From contig JANCYW010000001.1 in assembly GCA_026184775.1 (NCBI GenBank), forward strand, positions 248,001 to 312,000: DNA of 64,000 nt, written 5' to 3'. Position numbers and translations under genes: made by a program. This DNA comes from Cyanidium caldarium (Eukaryota; Rhodophyta; Bangiophyceae; Cyanidiales; Cyanidiaceae). Of the stretch, positions 39,241 through 47,935 are shown in pieces. The notes under the pieces are model-generated. The model was not told where the DNA came from, made no database searches, and saw nothing but the letters and a program-made list of their open reading frames with translations. Every line of letters begins with the position of its first letter. Within the stretch, counting starts at the first letter, position 1.

Positions 39241-39420
39241 CTGGTGCGCGATTTCATGCGCTTCAGGGAGCAGATGCAGCAACACCACGACGCCGGCGAC
39301 ACGCTACCCACCACTGCACCGGTATTCCGCCTGCCGCCGGATGTGATGCAGATCAGTGCCGCACGGGCGGCCGCTATCCCTAGCATGCACGAGGTGCTCA
39401 CAAAGGCGCCCCATCCGTGA
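39241..39420 (+). other. In-frame 59-codon extension after the UAG of copy 2
   Basis: Directly after the UAG (39238-39240) the same frame runs 59 codons to a UGA. It begins LVRDFMRFREQMQQHH, which lines up with QLMVDWTTSQTRQR in copy 1, where Gln (CAG) occupies the UAG position. It could be a read-through tail, a recently cut C-terminus or a sequencing error. Confidence 0.6.
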
Positions 39421-39811
39421 GGGGTGACGTGGGCAGTCCGTAAAGAGACGCTCACCAAAATCTGCTGAACGTAAGAGGAGGCACCGCGGCACCACGGGCA
39501 TTGCGTATTTGCTTCCGCTTTGTGCGCGCCTTCTGCGAAGACGCATATCCTTTGGAGGGCTCGCCACTTGTCCGGCGCCTCGCGCAACCCCTTCGGTGGC
39601 GCGACCGAACGGGCGCGGCTGCCGATCGCGCCATCGTTGGAACGGCAGGCGATGTGGAAGGATGATGGGGCTGATGGGGCAGCGCGAGCACCCTTGAGAC
39701 AGGGGCTGCACCGGTGTCGGTGTCGACGTCACCTCTGCTTCCTCTACGCTTCTCGTTATCGTGGTCTGCTCGGTGACTTTCCGCCGCGCGCTCTCCTCTC
39801 TCTTCCACCCC
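39421..39811. other. Intergenic, 391 bp
   Basis: No gene is supported. It lies between copy 2 and the zinc-knuckle gene, same strand. The last 60 bases are pyrimidine-rich (CCGCGCGCTCTCCTCTCTCT and on). Confidence 0.4.
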
Positions 39812-41020
39812 ATGACCCGCGGGCGAGAGAGGCGCGCGGACATGCCATCGCCGAGCGCGACACTGGACGATGCCGACCCGTTTCACGCCACCCAACCCAA
39901 CGCGCCCTTCTTGTCGCCCTCGTGGGGGTGGCAGGGGCAGCGCGGGGGTGAGCCTGCGGGACTCGAGTCGCCGGCGGCGCCATCGGCGTCTGCGCCGCGC
40001 CTGCCGTCGGTCACGTTTCAAGTCATCCACAACAACGCGCTGGAGTGGGCGCGAATAACATCCCACCGTTTCTTCGACGAGGCCCAACGCGGCAAGATAT
40101 CGGACGCGGCGCTGGCGACGTACGCACGTGAGTGGGTGGCGTGGAACCGGCACGCGCTGTTGCAGCTGGGGTGGTATCCGAATCGGGCACGACGACATCG
40201 GTCACCGACCGCAGCATCGCCCCAGCGCACCGGGGGTGGACCGTTGGAGGGACGGTCGGATGCGTGGGCGGAGACGGAGCTGCCGTCGTCGGCGTCGCTG
40301 CTGGTGCCGCCCTCTATGCGCGCCTTTGCCTGGGCCAGACCGCTGCTCGCCGAACCGCTCCACGACTGGATGGAGCGGTTAGAAGCGTACCGTCTGGCGC
40401 TGGGAGGCGGCGACGATGACGATGACGATGACGGTGAAGCGCACTTACCCGATGCCGTCTTTAATAACGCGTTCGTGGGCACGCCGGCGGCAGCTCGTGA
40501 GAGCCTCACCGGCGCCTACGACCGGCTGGTGTCTTGCACCGAGCGCCTGTTCGTGTTCGGGCTGCTGCTGTTGGCGCATCAACAGGCGTGGTCGGGATCG
40601 CTGAAGAACCCAAACCGGCCGTTGCACGAACGAGCGCGCGACACGTTCGCGCTGATGCTGCCGCCGCACTGGGAGGCGACGCTGTTGGAGATGCAACGCC
40701 TGTTCGATGTGCAACTGTTCCGCACCTTCGCGTCGGAGTATGCCCAGAGCGTCGGGGCTGGTGTTGGCAGTGGAGCAGCCACCACCAGCAGTGCCCCGCA
40801 GACACAATGGGAAGAGTGTCTGCAGGCGACGCTGCAAGCGCCCGGCTGGCAGGGGGTGATCGCTCGTCTGGACGCCTGCGGCAAACAGTTTCTGGTGCAT
40901 TACGTGACCCTGCTGGAGAGCATCTGTCCCAGTCTGCGATACAAGAAGAGCGTGTGCAACAAGTGCGGGCGTGCCGGACACACCCCGGCCAAGTGCACAT
41001 TCCGGAGCACGGTGGACTGA
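39812..41020 (+). CDS. Unknown helical protein with C-terminal CCHC zinc knuckle
   Basis: The first ATG (MTRGRERRADMPSP) gives 402 residues; an ATG 30 bp on is also possible. A disordered N-terminus (about 1-70) leads to a helical body. Its segments include VIHNNALEWARITSHRFFDE, LATYAREWVAWNRHALLQLG and LFVFGLLLLAHQQAW, with an acidic DDDDDDD run near residue 210. The end carries one zinc knuckle, CNKCGRAGHTPAKC (C-x2-C-x4-H-x4-C), which binds single-stranded RNA or DNA or protein in other families. I do not recognise the body. No retroelement features (protease, reverse transcriptase) accompany it, so it is not a Gag remnant on present evidence. Role unknown; RNA binding is a mild inference. 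Confidence 0.6.
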   Translation: MTRGRERRADMPSPSATLDDADPFHATQPNAPFLSPSWGWQGQRGGEPAGLESPAAPSASAPRLPSVTFQVIHNNALEWARITSHRFFDEAQRGKISDAALATYAREWVAWNRHALLQLGWYPNRARRHRSPTAASPQRTGGGPLEGRSDAWAETELPSSASLLVPPSMRAFAWARPLLAEPLHDWMERLEAYRLALGGGDDDDDDDGEAHLPDAVFNNAFVGTPAAARESLTGAYDRLVSCTERLFVFGLLLLAHQQAWSGSLKNPNRPLHERARDTFALMLPPHWEATLLEMQRLFDVQLFRTFASEYAQSVGAGVGSGAATTSSAPQTQWEECLQATLQAPGWQGVIARLDACGKQFLVHYVTLLESICPSLRYKKSVCNKCGRAGHTPAKCTFRSTVD

Positions 41021-41186
41021 AGGCCGCGACGCGGCGTGTCTGACAGACCCGCTGATTTATATTCCCATTGAGATGGAATCCACAGCGAAACACACATATT
41101 CCCCGGGGTGACGTGGCGGAGACGACACGGCACTGCTCATGGAGGTGCGCGTCCACGCTACCGCCAATGACCGGTGCAGCAGGGGT

Positions 41187-42434
41187 TCACTGCCCGTCGG
41201 CCTCCCGATCCGCCGTCTGACGCGATGACGACGACGTTGATGATGGCGCGTTCACCCTGTCGGCCCAGGCTTTCCAGGCGCTGCGCGACGCCTCCCCCGG
41301 CAAGTGCCCACTGCCATCACCTATCTCCGCGCTCTCTTTCGCCACTTGGCGCAGATGCGGCGACGACGACAGCCGTGCCACCTTGTCGTAATCCTGACAA
41401 GCGACCATCGTCCGCACGTGCTCGTCCTCATCATCGCGGATATTCACAAACACATCGTACAGCGATGCCACCGGTGGGCGAGTGCGCATCTTCCCCTCGC
41501 CGCCCAGTACGGCGTGCTCGCCAAACTGGAACAGATTGTCAGTCGCGTAGTAGCGCATGGCTATCTCCGGCGCCGGCAAGTTGCGCAAACGCTCCGCGTT
41601 CTCCTCCAGAAACTGCGAATAGGTGTCCACCGCGTGCTTCTCCAGCAACTCGCTGAAGTTGTAGGACATGGCCGGCGCCACAATGTACAACGCTACCAGC
41701 AGCCAGTAGTAGATGACGCTGAGGTGGTACGCCAGAAAGCGGTCCAGCCAGCGCTCATCGCCCCCGAGCGCGCTCATGATCAACAGGTGGTGCATCTCGT
41801 TCCACTCCTCCTCGAAGTGGATCTTGCGCAGCTCCGCCAGATGCAGCCAGTTGAACGTCTCGTACAGATGCAGCACCGACAGGTACGAAAAATACGGCAT
41901 GCGCGCTACCGTCTCCAGAAACCAGAAGCGCGATATCGGTCGGTGGGTGAACGCCAGGTCCAGAAAGGCGCACGCCAGCTGGTACGGCACCCGGGACAGC
42001 CACGGCGCCCGCGTCAAATACCCAGTCTCGGCGTCGCGCTGTTGCTCGCGGCGCCGCACGCCTTCGTCGTCCAGCTTCAGTTGCAGCGCGCCCGGAAGAC
42101 GCTCGGCCTCGTTCACGCCGCGCAAGCGATCCCACGCGTCCAGAGCGATGCCGCGCGACTCGCGCACGAAATTCCGCACGCCCAACACCAGCGCGTTGCC
42201 CATGCGCTCCGTGCGCAGCCGCTCAAACACCGCCACATATGGCAGTGGCGGCAGTAGTGACTTGCCGCGCTTCTCATTACCGCTGCTGACGTCACCGGTA
42301 TCGTCCGCACCCCGCGCCTGCATCCGCCACCCGGCACGCCGGACCCTCGCTCCCGACACTCGCCGCCCGCCGCACCGCTGTACAAACCCGCCCGTTGGCG
42401 ACCGCCGCAACCCCGCCGAATTCACAAACGCCAT
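41187..42434 (-). CDS. PTOX: Plastid terminal oxidase (PTOX), copy 1
   Basis: PTOX is a di-iron quinol oxidase that dumps electrons from plastoquinol onto oxygen in thylakoids, protecting PSII and serving carotenoid desaturation. The start chosen, MAFVNSAGLRRSPTGG, gives 415 residues with an early-Phe transit peptide; another ATG lies 15 bp upstream. The di-iron ligands are in WFLETVARMPYF, EEWNEMHHLLIM (ExxH), YNFSELLEKHAVDTY and IRDDEDEHVRTM (ExxH). The run PEIAMRYYATDNLFQFG is the PTOX-specific insertion that separates it from mitochondrial AOX. The C-terminus is Ser/Gly-rich. It is followed by a paralogue in tandem. Confidence 0.94.
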   Translation of the reverse strand: MAFVNSAGLRRSPTGGFVQRCGGRRVSGARVRRAGWRMQARGADDTGDVSSGNEKRGKSLLPPLPYVAVFERLRTERMGNALVLGVRNFVRESRGIALDAWDRLRGVNEAERLPGALQLKLDDEGVRRREQQRDAETGYLTRAPWLSRVPYQLACAFLDLAFTHRPISRFWFLETVARMPYFSYLSVLHLYETFNWLHLAELRKIHFEEEWNEMHHLLIMSALGGDERWLDRFLAYHLSVIYYWLLVALYIVAPAMSYNFSELLEKHAVDTYSQFLEENAERLRNLPAPEIAMRYYATDNLFQFGEHAVLGGEGKMRTRPPVASLYDVFVNIRDDEDEHVRTMVACQDYDKVARLSSSPHLRQVAKESAEIGDGSGHLPGEASRSAWKAWADRVNAPSSTSSSSRQTADREADGQ

Positions 42435-42820
42435 GCTGCCACAGTCCATCACTGCTCCCTCGCGTTCCGGTGACGTGGTGGTGCTTGTTGGTGCAGACCG
42501 ACTCCAAAGCAACCGCTGTTGTTATGGCGCTCCACGTGCGATGACGAACCGACACCCCGCACGCGCTTCCCGAACGTCCCGATTCGCGCGCGTATGCACG
42601 CACGCCGACGGAAGAAGAATCTGCCACGTCATCGCCCGCATCCCCGCCAACCGGACAGCGAGAGGGAGCGACCGAGCGCACGCATGCGATGGACGAGCTG
42701 ACGCGGGCGATGCGAGTGGGTCGGCCAGGAAGACATTCGCGGTACGGGCGTGTTGATGCAAGTTGGAGAGGGAACCGCTCGATTGCCACCCGCTATCCAT
42801 TCATCTATCGACTCCGCGCC
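42435..42820. other. Intergenic, 386 bp, between tandem PTOX genes
   Basis: No gene is supported. It holds the upstream region of PTOX copy 1 and the 3' flank of copy 2. Confidence 0.45.
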
Positions 42821-44233
42821 TCACAACCCGAGTCCGTCCTCATAGTCGGGCAGGTTGGCGGCGGTGCGCTGCTTGTCCGGGTGCTCGCCGTGCGATGCTC
42901 CGTGATGGTGTTCGTGTCGTTGCTGTCCCTCGTCGATACGAGCGCTGGCGTATCGTCCGGTCTCGTCGATCCAGTGCTTCCAACGCTGGCGATCTTCCTC
43001 GACGCGAATGCGGTATGGGGCATCGGTGAGGTGCACCACGTCGCCTTGCGGTGTCGTCGGGCTATCCGACGATGTCTCTCGCCGGGGCACGTACGTCGTC
43101 GGCATCTCGGTGTGGCTCGTCACAAAATCGTCCCGCTGGCACGCCTCCATGGTCTTGATGTGTTCGGCTTCGTCGTCACGAACGTTGACAAACACGTCGT
43201 ACAACGACTCGACGGGTGGGCGACGAGCCGGCGCCGTCTGCCCCTGCGCTATCGGTGCAAAAGCGTACAACTCGCCCTCGCGATAGTACTGCACGGCGAC
43301 CTCAGGTGCCGGCAGCATGCGCAACCGCGCAGCATTCTGCTCCACAAACTCCGCATACGTGTCGTGGGCGTGCTTCTCCAGCAACTCGCTGAAATTGTAT
43401 GAGGTGGCCGGCGACACCATATACACCACCACCAACATCCAATAGTACACCAGCGACAGGTGGTACGCCAGAAAACGATCCACCCAGCGTGCATCCCCGC
43501 CCAGTGCGCTCATGATGAGCAGGTGGTGCAGCTCGTTCCACTCCTGCGCGAAATGCAGGCGGCGCAATTCGGCCACATGCAACCAGTTGAGCGTCTCGTA
43601 CAGGTGCAGCACCGTGAGGTAGGAAAAGTAGGGCATGCGCGCCACCGTCTCCAACAGCCAGAAGCGGGCAACGGGGCGGCCGCCAAACCACGCATCCAAA
43701 CTGCGACACGCCAGTCGGTAGGTGATGCGCGATATCCACGGCGACCGCGCCAAGAAGCCGGTCTCGGCCTCTCGTCGACGCTCCCGCTCCGCCACCGCGG
43801 CATCGTCCAGTGCCAACTGCAAGGCGCCGGGCAGTTCCGATGCGGCCGTGTTGCCGCGCAAGAGCGCGCTCCACTCGTGCCACAGCGCTTCCGCCTCCCG
43901 CCGCATGCTGCGCCCCGCCAACGTCAACACGCTGACCAGGCGAGCCGAACGAGTCCTATCCGAACCATCCACTTTCCGTTCCGTTGTTGCCATGAGGGTG
44001 ATGCGGCGTGACGGCGGCTTCCGAAGGTGGGACGGCCGCTGCACGGCCGGCAGCGGTGTCTCCCGGGGTGCCTGGAGCACCCGACAGCCTCGCCTCCCTG
44101 TCAGTCTACAGGGACCGCGCCCAACCCATACATAGACCGCACGATCCCCATCAGGCATCCAGAGTCCTCTATTCGCGGGTCGCAGCCCGCATCGACTGAC
44201 GCAACCGGCAACAAAGGCAAGATCCAGTGCCAT
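42821..44233 (-). CDS. PTOX: Plastid terminal oxidase (PTOX), copy 2
   Basis: This copy has the same core as its neighbour: FWLLETVARMPYFSYLTVLH, QEWNELHHLLIMSALGG, YNFSELLEKHAHDTYAEF, the PTOX insertion PEVAVQYYREGELYAF and VRDDEAEHIKTM. All di-iron ligands are kept. The start at MALDLAFVAGCVSRCG gives 470 residues with an Arg-rich plastid-like presequence of about 80 residues; a second ATG (MATTERKVDG) at 43993 would remove it. The C-terminus has a His-rich patch (QQRHEHHHGASHGEH) absent from copy 1, possibly a metal-binding tail. Tandem placement and near-identical motif blocks indicate a gene duplication. It is divergent from ctpA across 218 bp. Confidence 0.92.
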   Translation of the reverse strand: MALDLAFVAGCVSRCGLRPANRGLWMPDGDRAVYVWVGRGPCRLTGRRGCRVLQAPRETPLPAVQRPSHLRKPPSRRITLMATTERKVDGSDRTRSARLVSVLTLAGRSMRREAEALWHEWSALLRGNTAASELPGALQLALDDAAVAERERRREAETGFLARSPWISRITYRLACRSLDAWFGGRPVARFWLLETVARMPYFSYLTVLHLYETLNWLHVAELRRLHFAQEWNELHHLLIMSALGGDARWVDRFLAYHLSLVYYWMLVVVYMVSPATSYNFSELLEKHAHDTYAEFVEQNAARLRMLPAPEVAVQYYREGELYAFAPIAQGQTAPARRPPVESLYDVFVNVRDDEAEHIKTMEACQRDDFVTSHTEMPTTYVPRRETSSDSPTTPQGDVVHLTDAPYRIRVEEDRQRWKHWIDETGRYASARIDEGQQRHEHHHGASHGEHPDKQRTAANLPDYEDGLGL

Positions 44234-44451
44234 GGATGCACACCCACACGCCGCAAGCACCACTCCGAACACGTTCAAGCGGCAACGATCGCGCGATTCG
44301 CGTCGCGTCCGTCGACGACACCGGCTCGGAGTGCGCGCCTCTGCTGCTGTCGTTGTTGTTGTTGTTGCTGCACGGCGTGACCGACTTTCGAGGGCGACGC
44401 TACCCTTACGGTGGGTGTGCACTCCCACCTTCCCGCTGTTCCTACTCCACG
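44234..44451. promoter_or_regulatory. Shared upstream region of PTOX copy 2 and ctpA
   Basis: This is 218 bp between divergent start codons, as chosen. A GTT/GCT-type short triplet run lies near 44350-44370. Co-regulation of two PSII-protection genes is plausible but inferred from position only. Confidence 0.4.
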
Positions 44452-46014
44452 ATGTTTGTGGGGCTGACGCCGATCCGTGTGTCGTCGCTGTCACGTCAAC
44501 AGTCGGCAAGCGCTTCGTTGCGACGACGGCGGCGTGGCGCGTGGCGCGATCCTCTTCCACACCGGACGTGGCAGGCGTCGGTACTCGTTCAATGGGGTGA
44601 ACACGCACGCACTGCCGCAGTGGCAGTGGTGACGGCGGTGTGGTTGCACTGTGCTCCGGTGCAGGTGCAGGCGGCCGCCTTGAGCGCGCCGACGCCGACG
44701 CAGCTGATCGAGGAGGCATACATGCTGCTGCAGGAGAACTATATCGACACGCGCATGATCACGCCGACGCTGTTGGAGCATGCATTATCGCCGCCGCTGC
44801 CGCGAAATGTGGCGCAAGCGGGTCAGCGCATTGAGGAGGAGCTTTTGCGGCCGTTGCAGGACCGCTTCACCCGGTATGTGCCCCGCGAGCAGATGGAGCA
44901 CCTGTTGCGTTTCGATGGCAGTGGCATGGGCATGCTGCTGCGGCGGGTGGACGCGCGGGTGGCGGCGGCCTCGCGGGATGCGACAGAAGCGGCGTCGTTC
45001 CCGGGAGTGGTGCCGCGTGTGCCGGTATCACCGGGCGACTTGTACGTGAGCAGTCCGCCGGTGCGCGGTTCAGCGGCTGATCGGGCCGCCCTGCAAGCCG
45101 GTGACGTAATCGACCGCATTCAGGGCGTCGATGCTACTGGCGGGCGTGTGCTGCCGTTCGAGGCGGCCAATCTGATGCAGGGCGTGGACGGAGGCACGGT
45201 GACGTTGACCATCCGCGGACGCGGCGATGTACAGCTGGTGCGGCGCGTGCTGGGCGTGCACGCGTCTAGTGCGCGGCGCGTGGTCACCTACGGGCAGCTG
45301 GGACGTACGGGTGTGATTCGCATCCGCGAATTCAATGCGCTAGCGCGTCCGGGCGTCGAGCAGGCACTGCAGCATTTCTTCGGCGATGCCGCGACAGCGC
45401 CCATGCGCGCGCCGTCGGTCCCAGTGCAACGGCTGGTGCTGGATTTGCGGAGCAACGGCGGCGGCTCCCTGGAGGAGGCTATCGACGTGGCCAGCCTGTT
45501 CCTGGGGCCGAACGTGCCGTTGGCGTATATGTCCAATGAGAGCGGCGCCGAGCTGGCGGTCACCACGCGCTCGCCCACCCACCTGTACGCGCAGGGGCGC
45601 AGCTTGCCCATGGTGGTGCTGGTGAACGATCACACCGCCAGCGCCAGTGAGGTCGTGGCGGGGGCGTTGCGCGATCAGTGCCGCGCCGCCCTGGTCAGCG
45701 TCGGGATCGCCGCGAATCACACTTACGGCAAGGCGCTGGTGCAGGGCGTATTCGGCTTGAGCGACGGCAGCGGTCTGGTGATCACGGTGGGCAAGTACGT
45801 GACGCCGGTGGTGCGCGAACAGATTCAAGGCCGCGGTCTGCACGCCGATCGCCACGTACTGGGACTGTGGTCAGCGCTACCGCCGTGGCTGGGCGCCTCC
45901 ATGGCCGAGGCCGAGCTGTTCGATCGCGACGCGAAGGCGTTCGGGTCGCCGGCCCTCTGTCCGAGCCCGGCAACGCACACACTGCCGGCCGGTGGTGTGG
46001 CCGAAGGTGCATAA
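44452..46014 (+). CDS. ctpA: CtpA-type carboxy-terminal processing protease (D1 processing)
   Basis: CtpA trims the C-terminus of the PSII D1 protein in the lumen, which the manganese cluster needs. The start MFVGLTPIRVSSLSRQQ gives 520 residues: an early-Phe transit peptide, then a lumenal signal (AAVAVVTAVWLHCAPVQVQA) and a helical N-domain (SAPTPTQLIEEAYMLLQENY). A PDZ domain (about 205-270) contains AALQAGDVIDRIQGVDATG. The protease core has LVLDLRSNGGGSLEEA, the catalytic Ser in NDHTASASEV (about 397) and the catalytic Lys in TYGKALVQG (about 427). The Ser-Lys spacing is 30 residues, five longer than in the Scenedesmus enzyme, owing to extra residues in ALVSVGIAANHTYGK. An earlier ATG at 44236 overlaps the PTOX start and is unlikely. 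Confidence 0.93.
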   Translation: MFVGLTPIRVSSLSRQQSASASLRRRRRGAWRDPLPHRTWQASVLVQWGEHARTAAVAVVTAVWLHCAPVQVQAAALSAPTPTQLIEEAYMLLQENYIDTRMITPTLLEHALSPPLPRNVAQAGQRIEEELLRPLQDRFTRYVPREQMEHLLRFDGSGMGMLLRRVDARVAAASRDATEAASFPGVVPRVPVSPGDLYVSSPPVRGSAADRAALQAGDVIDRIQGVDATGGRVLPFEAANLMQGVDGGTVTLTIRGRGDVQLVRRVLGVHASSARRVVTYGQLGRTGVIRIREFNALARPGVEQALQHFFGDAATAPMRAPSVPVQRLVLDLRSNGGGSLEEAIDVASLFLGPNVPLAYMSNESGAELAVTTRSPTHLYAQGRSLPMVVLVNDHTASASEVVAGALRDQCRAALVSVGIAANHTYGKALVQGVFGLSDGSGLVITVGKYVTPVVREQIQGRGLHADRHVLGLWSALPPWLGASMAEAELFDRDAKAFGSPALCPSPATHTLPAGGVAEGA

Positions 46015-46226
46015 CGGTGGGATGATGGAGGGGCGCGTCGAGCGGGTGTGCTCGTCGAGCATTGCCCGACGGCGTGTCCGGGGCGGTCATATCCGCCCGG
46101 GCAGTCGGAGACGCTCACGTCTCGGGTGTGCGAGTGACTTTTTACGAAAGCGCGTTGCGGTTGACCGGCGTCGCCGCTCTTGTGCCGAAGTGTACCCCGC
46201 AAACACACCTCTCGTCCTCTACAACA

Positions 46227-47642
46227 TCATCGCCTCCTGGCCATGCCATAGGCAGCTTGCAGGGGACAGTCCAGTTGTCGCCATCGCCTCCAGTCCACCT
46301 GCGCGTCGACCGCCCGTGCAGGCCGTTTGCGTTCGCGTAGGCGGCCGATCTCGCCCCAGAAATAAAAGTCCACGTTGGAGTCGTTGGCGAAGCGCGTCCA
46401 AGTGTAGTCTTGACCGAAATCGTGGTGCCAGATCTTCTGCGCCAGCGTCTGTCCGTCGATGTAGGTGTCGTAGCCGAGTTGCTCGCCGCGGAGCCGGAGG
46501 TTGATCTCGTGACAATCGTCGCCGCGGTCCAGAAACTCCTCGGCGCCGTGCACGTCCTCCAGCAAACGCCACGGCAGGGCGGCAAAGCTGAGCTCCCAGA
46601 AAATGCCGTCGCTCTGCTTTTCGTAACCGTGTGGGTGGCCGGCCAGGTGCGCCCGCACCAACGGCGCCGGTCGCATATACGTATGCACCACCGGGCCGAT
46701 ACGGCTGCGGTTCACCATGCGACCACCCGGCAGATACTCCGCCGGTGAAGCAATCATCGGTTCGTGAAAGACCGTAAGACTGCCCGGTCGCGCCACGTGG
46801 GTGTCGTTGAGCTCTTTGGGCACCACGAATCGCTCCGGATAGGCGAGCAGCGAGCGCTCGTGCTCCGGCTGCCGGTAGAATTCTATCGTGCGGGCGATGG
46901 CGTTGGGCGGTATCCAGGTGAAATCCATCACCACCATAATCACTCGACCGCGGGATAACAAAAAGCCGGTGTTGAGCGCGTTGTAGATGCCGAACCGCAA
47001 GTCGCGGTACCGCGGTTGTCGCGGCTTGCTCGGCACTATGGCCACCAAATTCACCCCCAGTCGTCGGGCCTCTTCGCGCACCCTCTCCACACGAAATGGC
47101 GCCGCCTCGTCCACGCAGATGAGCTCATAATCAGCGGGTGAGCGGCGCGTCTGTTGCGCCAACGAGTTGAGCAACATGTCGTACCCGCCAGGCCGTTTGG
47201 TCACGTACACCACCGAGACGAACGGCGGCTTCGGATGGGCGGCGGCCACCACCGCCCGACGTGTCACCTCGGCCACGTCCAGATACAGCGGCACTCGGTT
47301 GCAGTACACCCAGGGCTCTTCGTCGGCGCCGTCTCCGTCGCCGACGCTATCGGCATACAGAGCCTTATCCACCGCCAGTGCCGGAATCTTCCATAGCGGG
47401 CGCGTGTGCCAGCCACTCCTTCTCCCCCTCCACCACCGCACGGCCAGCTCTCGCTGCAATACCGCATCTCTCACGCCGGGGCGGTGGACGGCCGGTGGGC
47501 CACGTGGGGCGGCGGTGCGGCCGCCCAACACCCAGCCCAACAGCAAACCCAGTAAACCCGCCCATAGCGCCACACGTCGCCGCTCCCATCTCTTCATCGC
47601 CTTCTCCACTTTCCTGAACGACAGCGCCGTGGCTTGCCGCAT
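46227..47642 (-). CDS. Type II membrane glycosyltransferase-like protein (GT2-like)
   Basis: The first ATG (MRQATALSFRKVEKAM) gives 471 residues; MKRWERRRVAL at 47597 is an alternative. A basic N-terminus precedes one signal-anchor helix (VALWAGLLGLLLGWVLGG), so the rest should lie in the ER/Golgi lumen. The catalytic region reads as a GT-A fold: PFVSVVYVTKRPGGYDMLL, then AQQTRRSPADYELICVDEA, and ALNTGFLLSRGRVIMVVMD with a likely metal-binding Asp. Later come FLDRGDDCHEINLRLRGEQL (an ED-like motif) and YDTYIDGQTLAQKIWHHDF. It has sequons NDT and NRS. The donor and acceptor are unknown. The family call rests on fold-level pattern, so a related GT2/GT-A subgroup is also possible. Confidence 0.65.
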   Translation of the reverse strand: MRQATALSFRKVEKAMKRWERRRVALWAGLLGLLLGWVLGGRTAAPRGPPAVHRPGVRDAVLQRELAVRWWRGRRSGWHTRPLWKIPALAVDKALYADSVGDGDGADEEPWVYCNRVPLYLDVAEVTRRAVVAAAHPKPPFVSVVYVTKRPGGYDMLLNSLAQQTRRSPADYELICVDEAAPFRVERVREEARRLGVNLVAIVPSKPRQPRYRDLRFGIYNALNTGFLLSRGRVIMVVMDFTWIPPNAIARTIEFYRQPEHERSLLAYPERFVVPKELNDTHVARPGSLTVFHEPMIASPAEYLPGGRMVNRSRIGPVVHTYMRPAPLVRAHLAGHPHGYEKQSDGIFWELSFAALPWRLLEDVHGAEEFLDRGDDCHEINLRLRGEQLGYDTYIDGQTLAQKIWHHDFGQDYTWTRFANDSNVDFYFWGEIGRLRERKRPARAVDAQVDWRRWRQLDCPLQAAYGMARRR

Positions 47643-47935
47643 CCACACTGCCGTGTTGGCGGCCGCCAACCGCCCTCAACTCGAAGCACAAACTGGCCAG
47701 TCGGAGAGAACATCGTCGCGGCGGTTGACGCGACGCCTCGAGCGCTAAAATGACACGCATGCGCGCGATCCGCGGCGATGCCGTGCGCGCGGAGAGCGCT
47801 CGTGCGGCGCGGATCGCCATTGAGGGTTCCGACGTCGCTGGGTCGCGCTCTGTCCGACCAGCGGCTGGGAACGGCGGTCGGTGGTCTCTCCGCGACACCG
47901 ACGATCGCACCGTTCGGCGACCACGTCACAGGGTC
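47643..47935. promoter_or_regulatory. Shared upstream region of the glycosyltransferase and fabZ
   Basis: This is 293 bp between divergent start codons, as chosen. The fabZ frame is open here from an ATG at 47750, so part may be coding if that start is used. Confidence 0.35.

Noticed and set aside
39812-41020. Retroelement Gag remnant because of the CCHC knuckle
   Set aside because: No protease, reverse transcriptase, long terminal repeats or damage are seen; the frame is intact and surrounded by host genes.
42435-42820. Possible third PTOX fragment between the tandem copies
   Set aside because: No PTOX motif is present in either strand of the gap.
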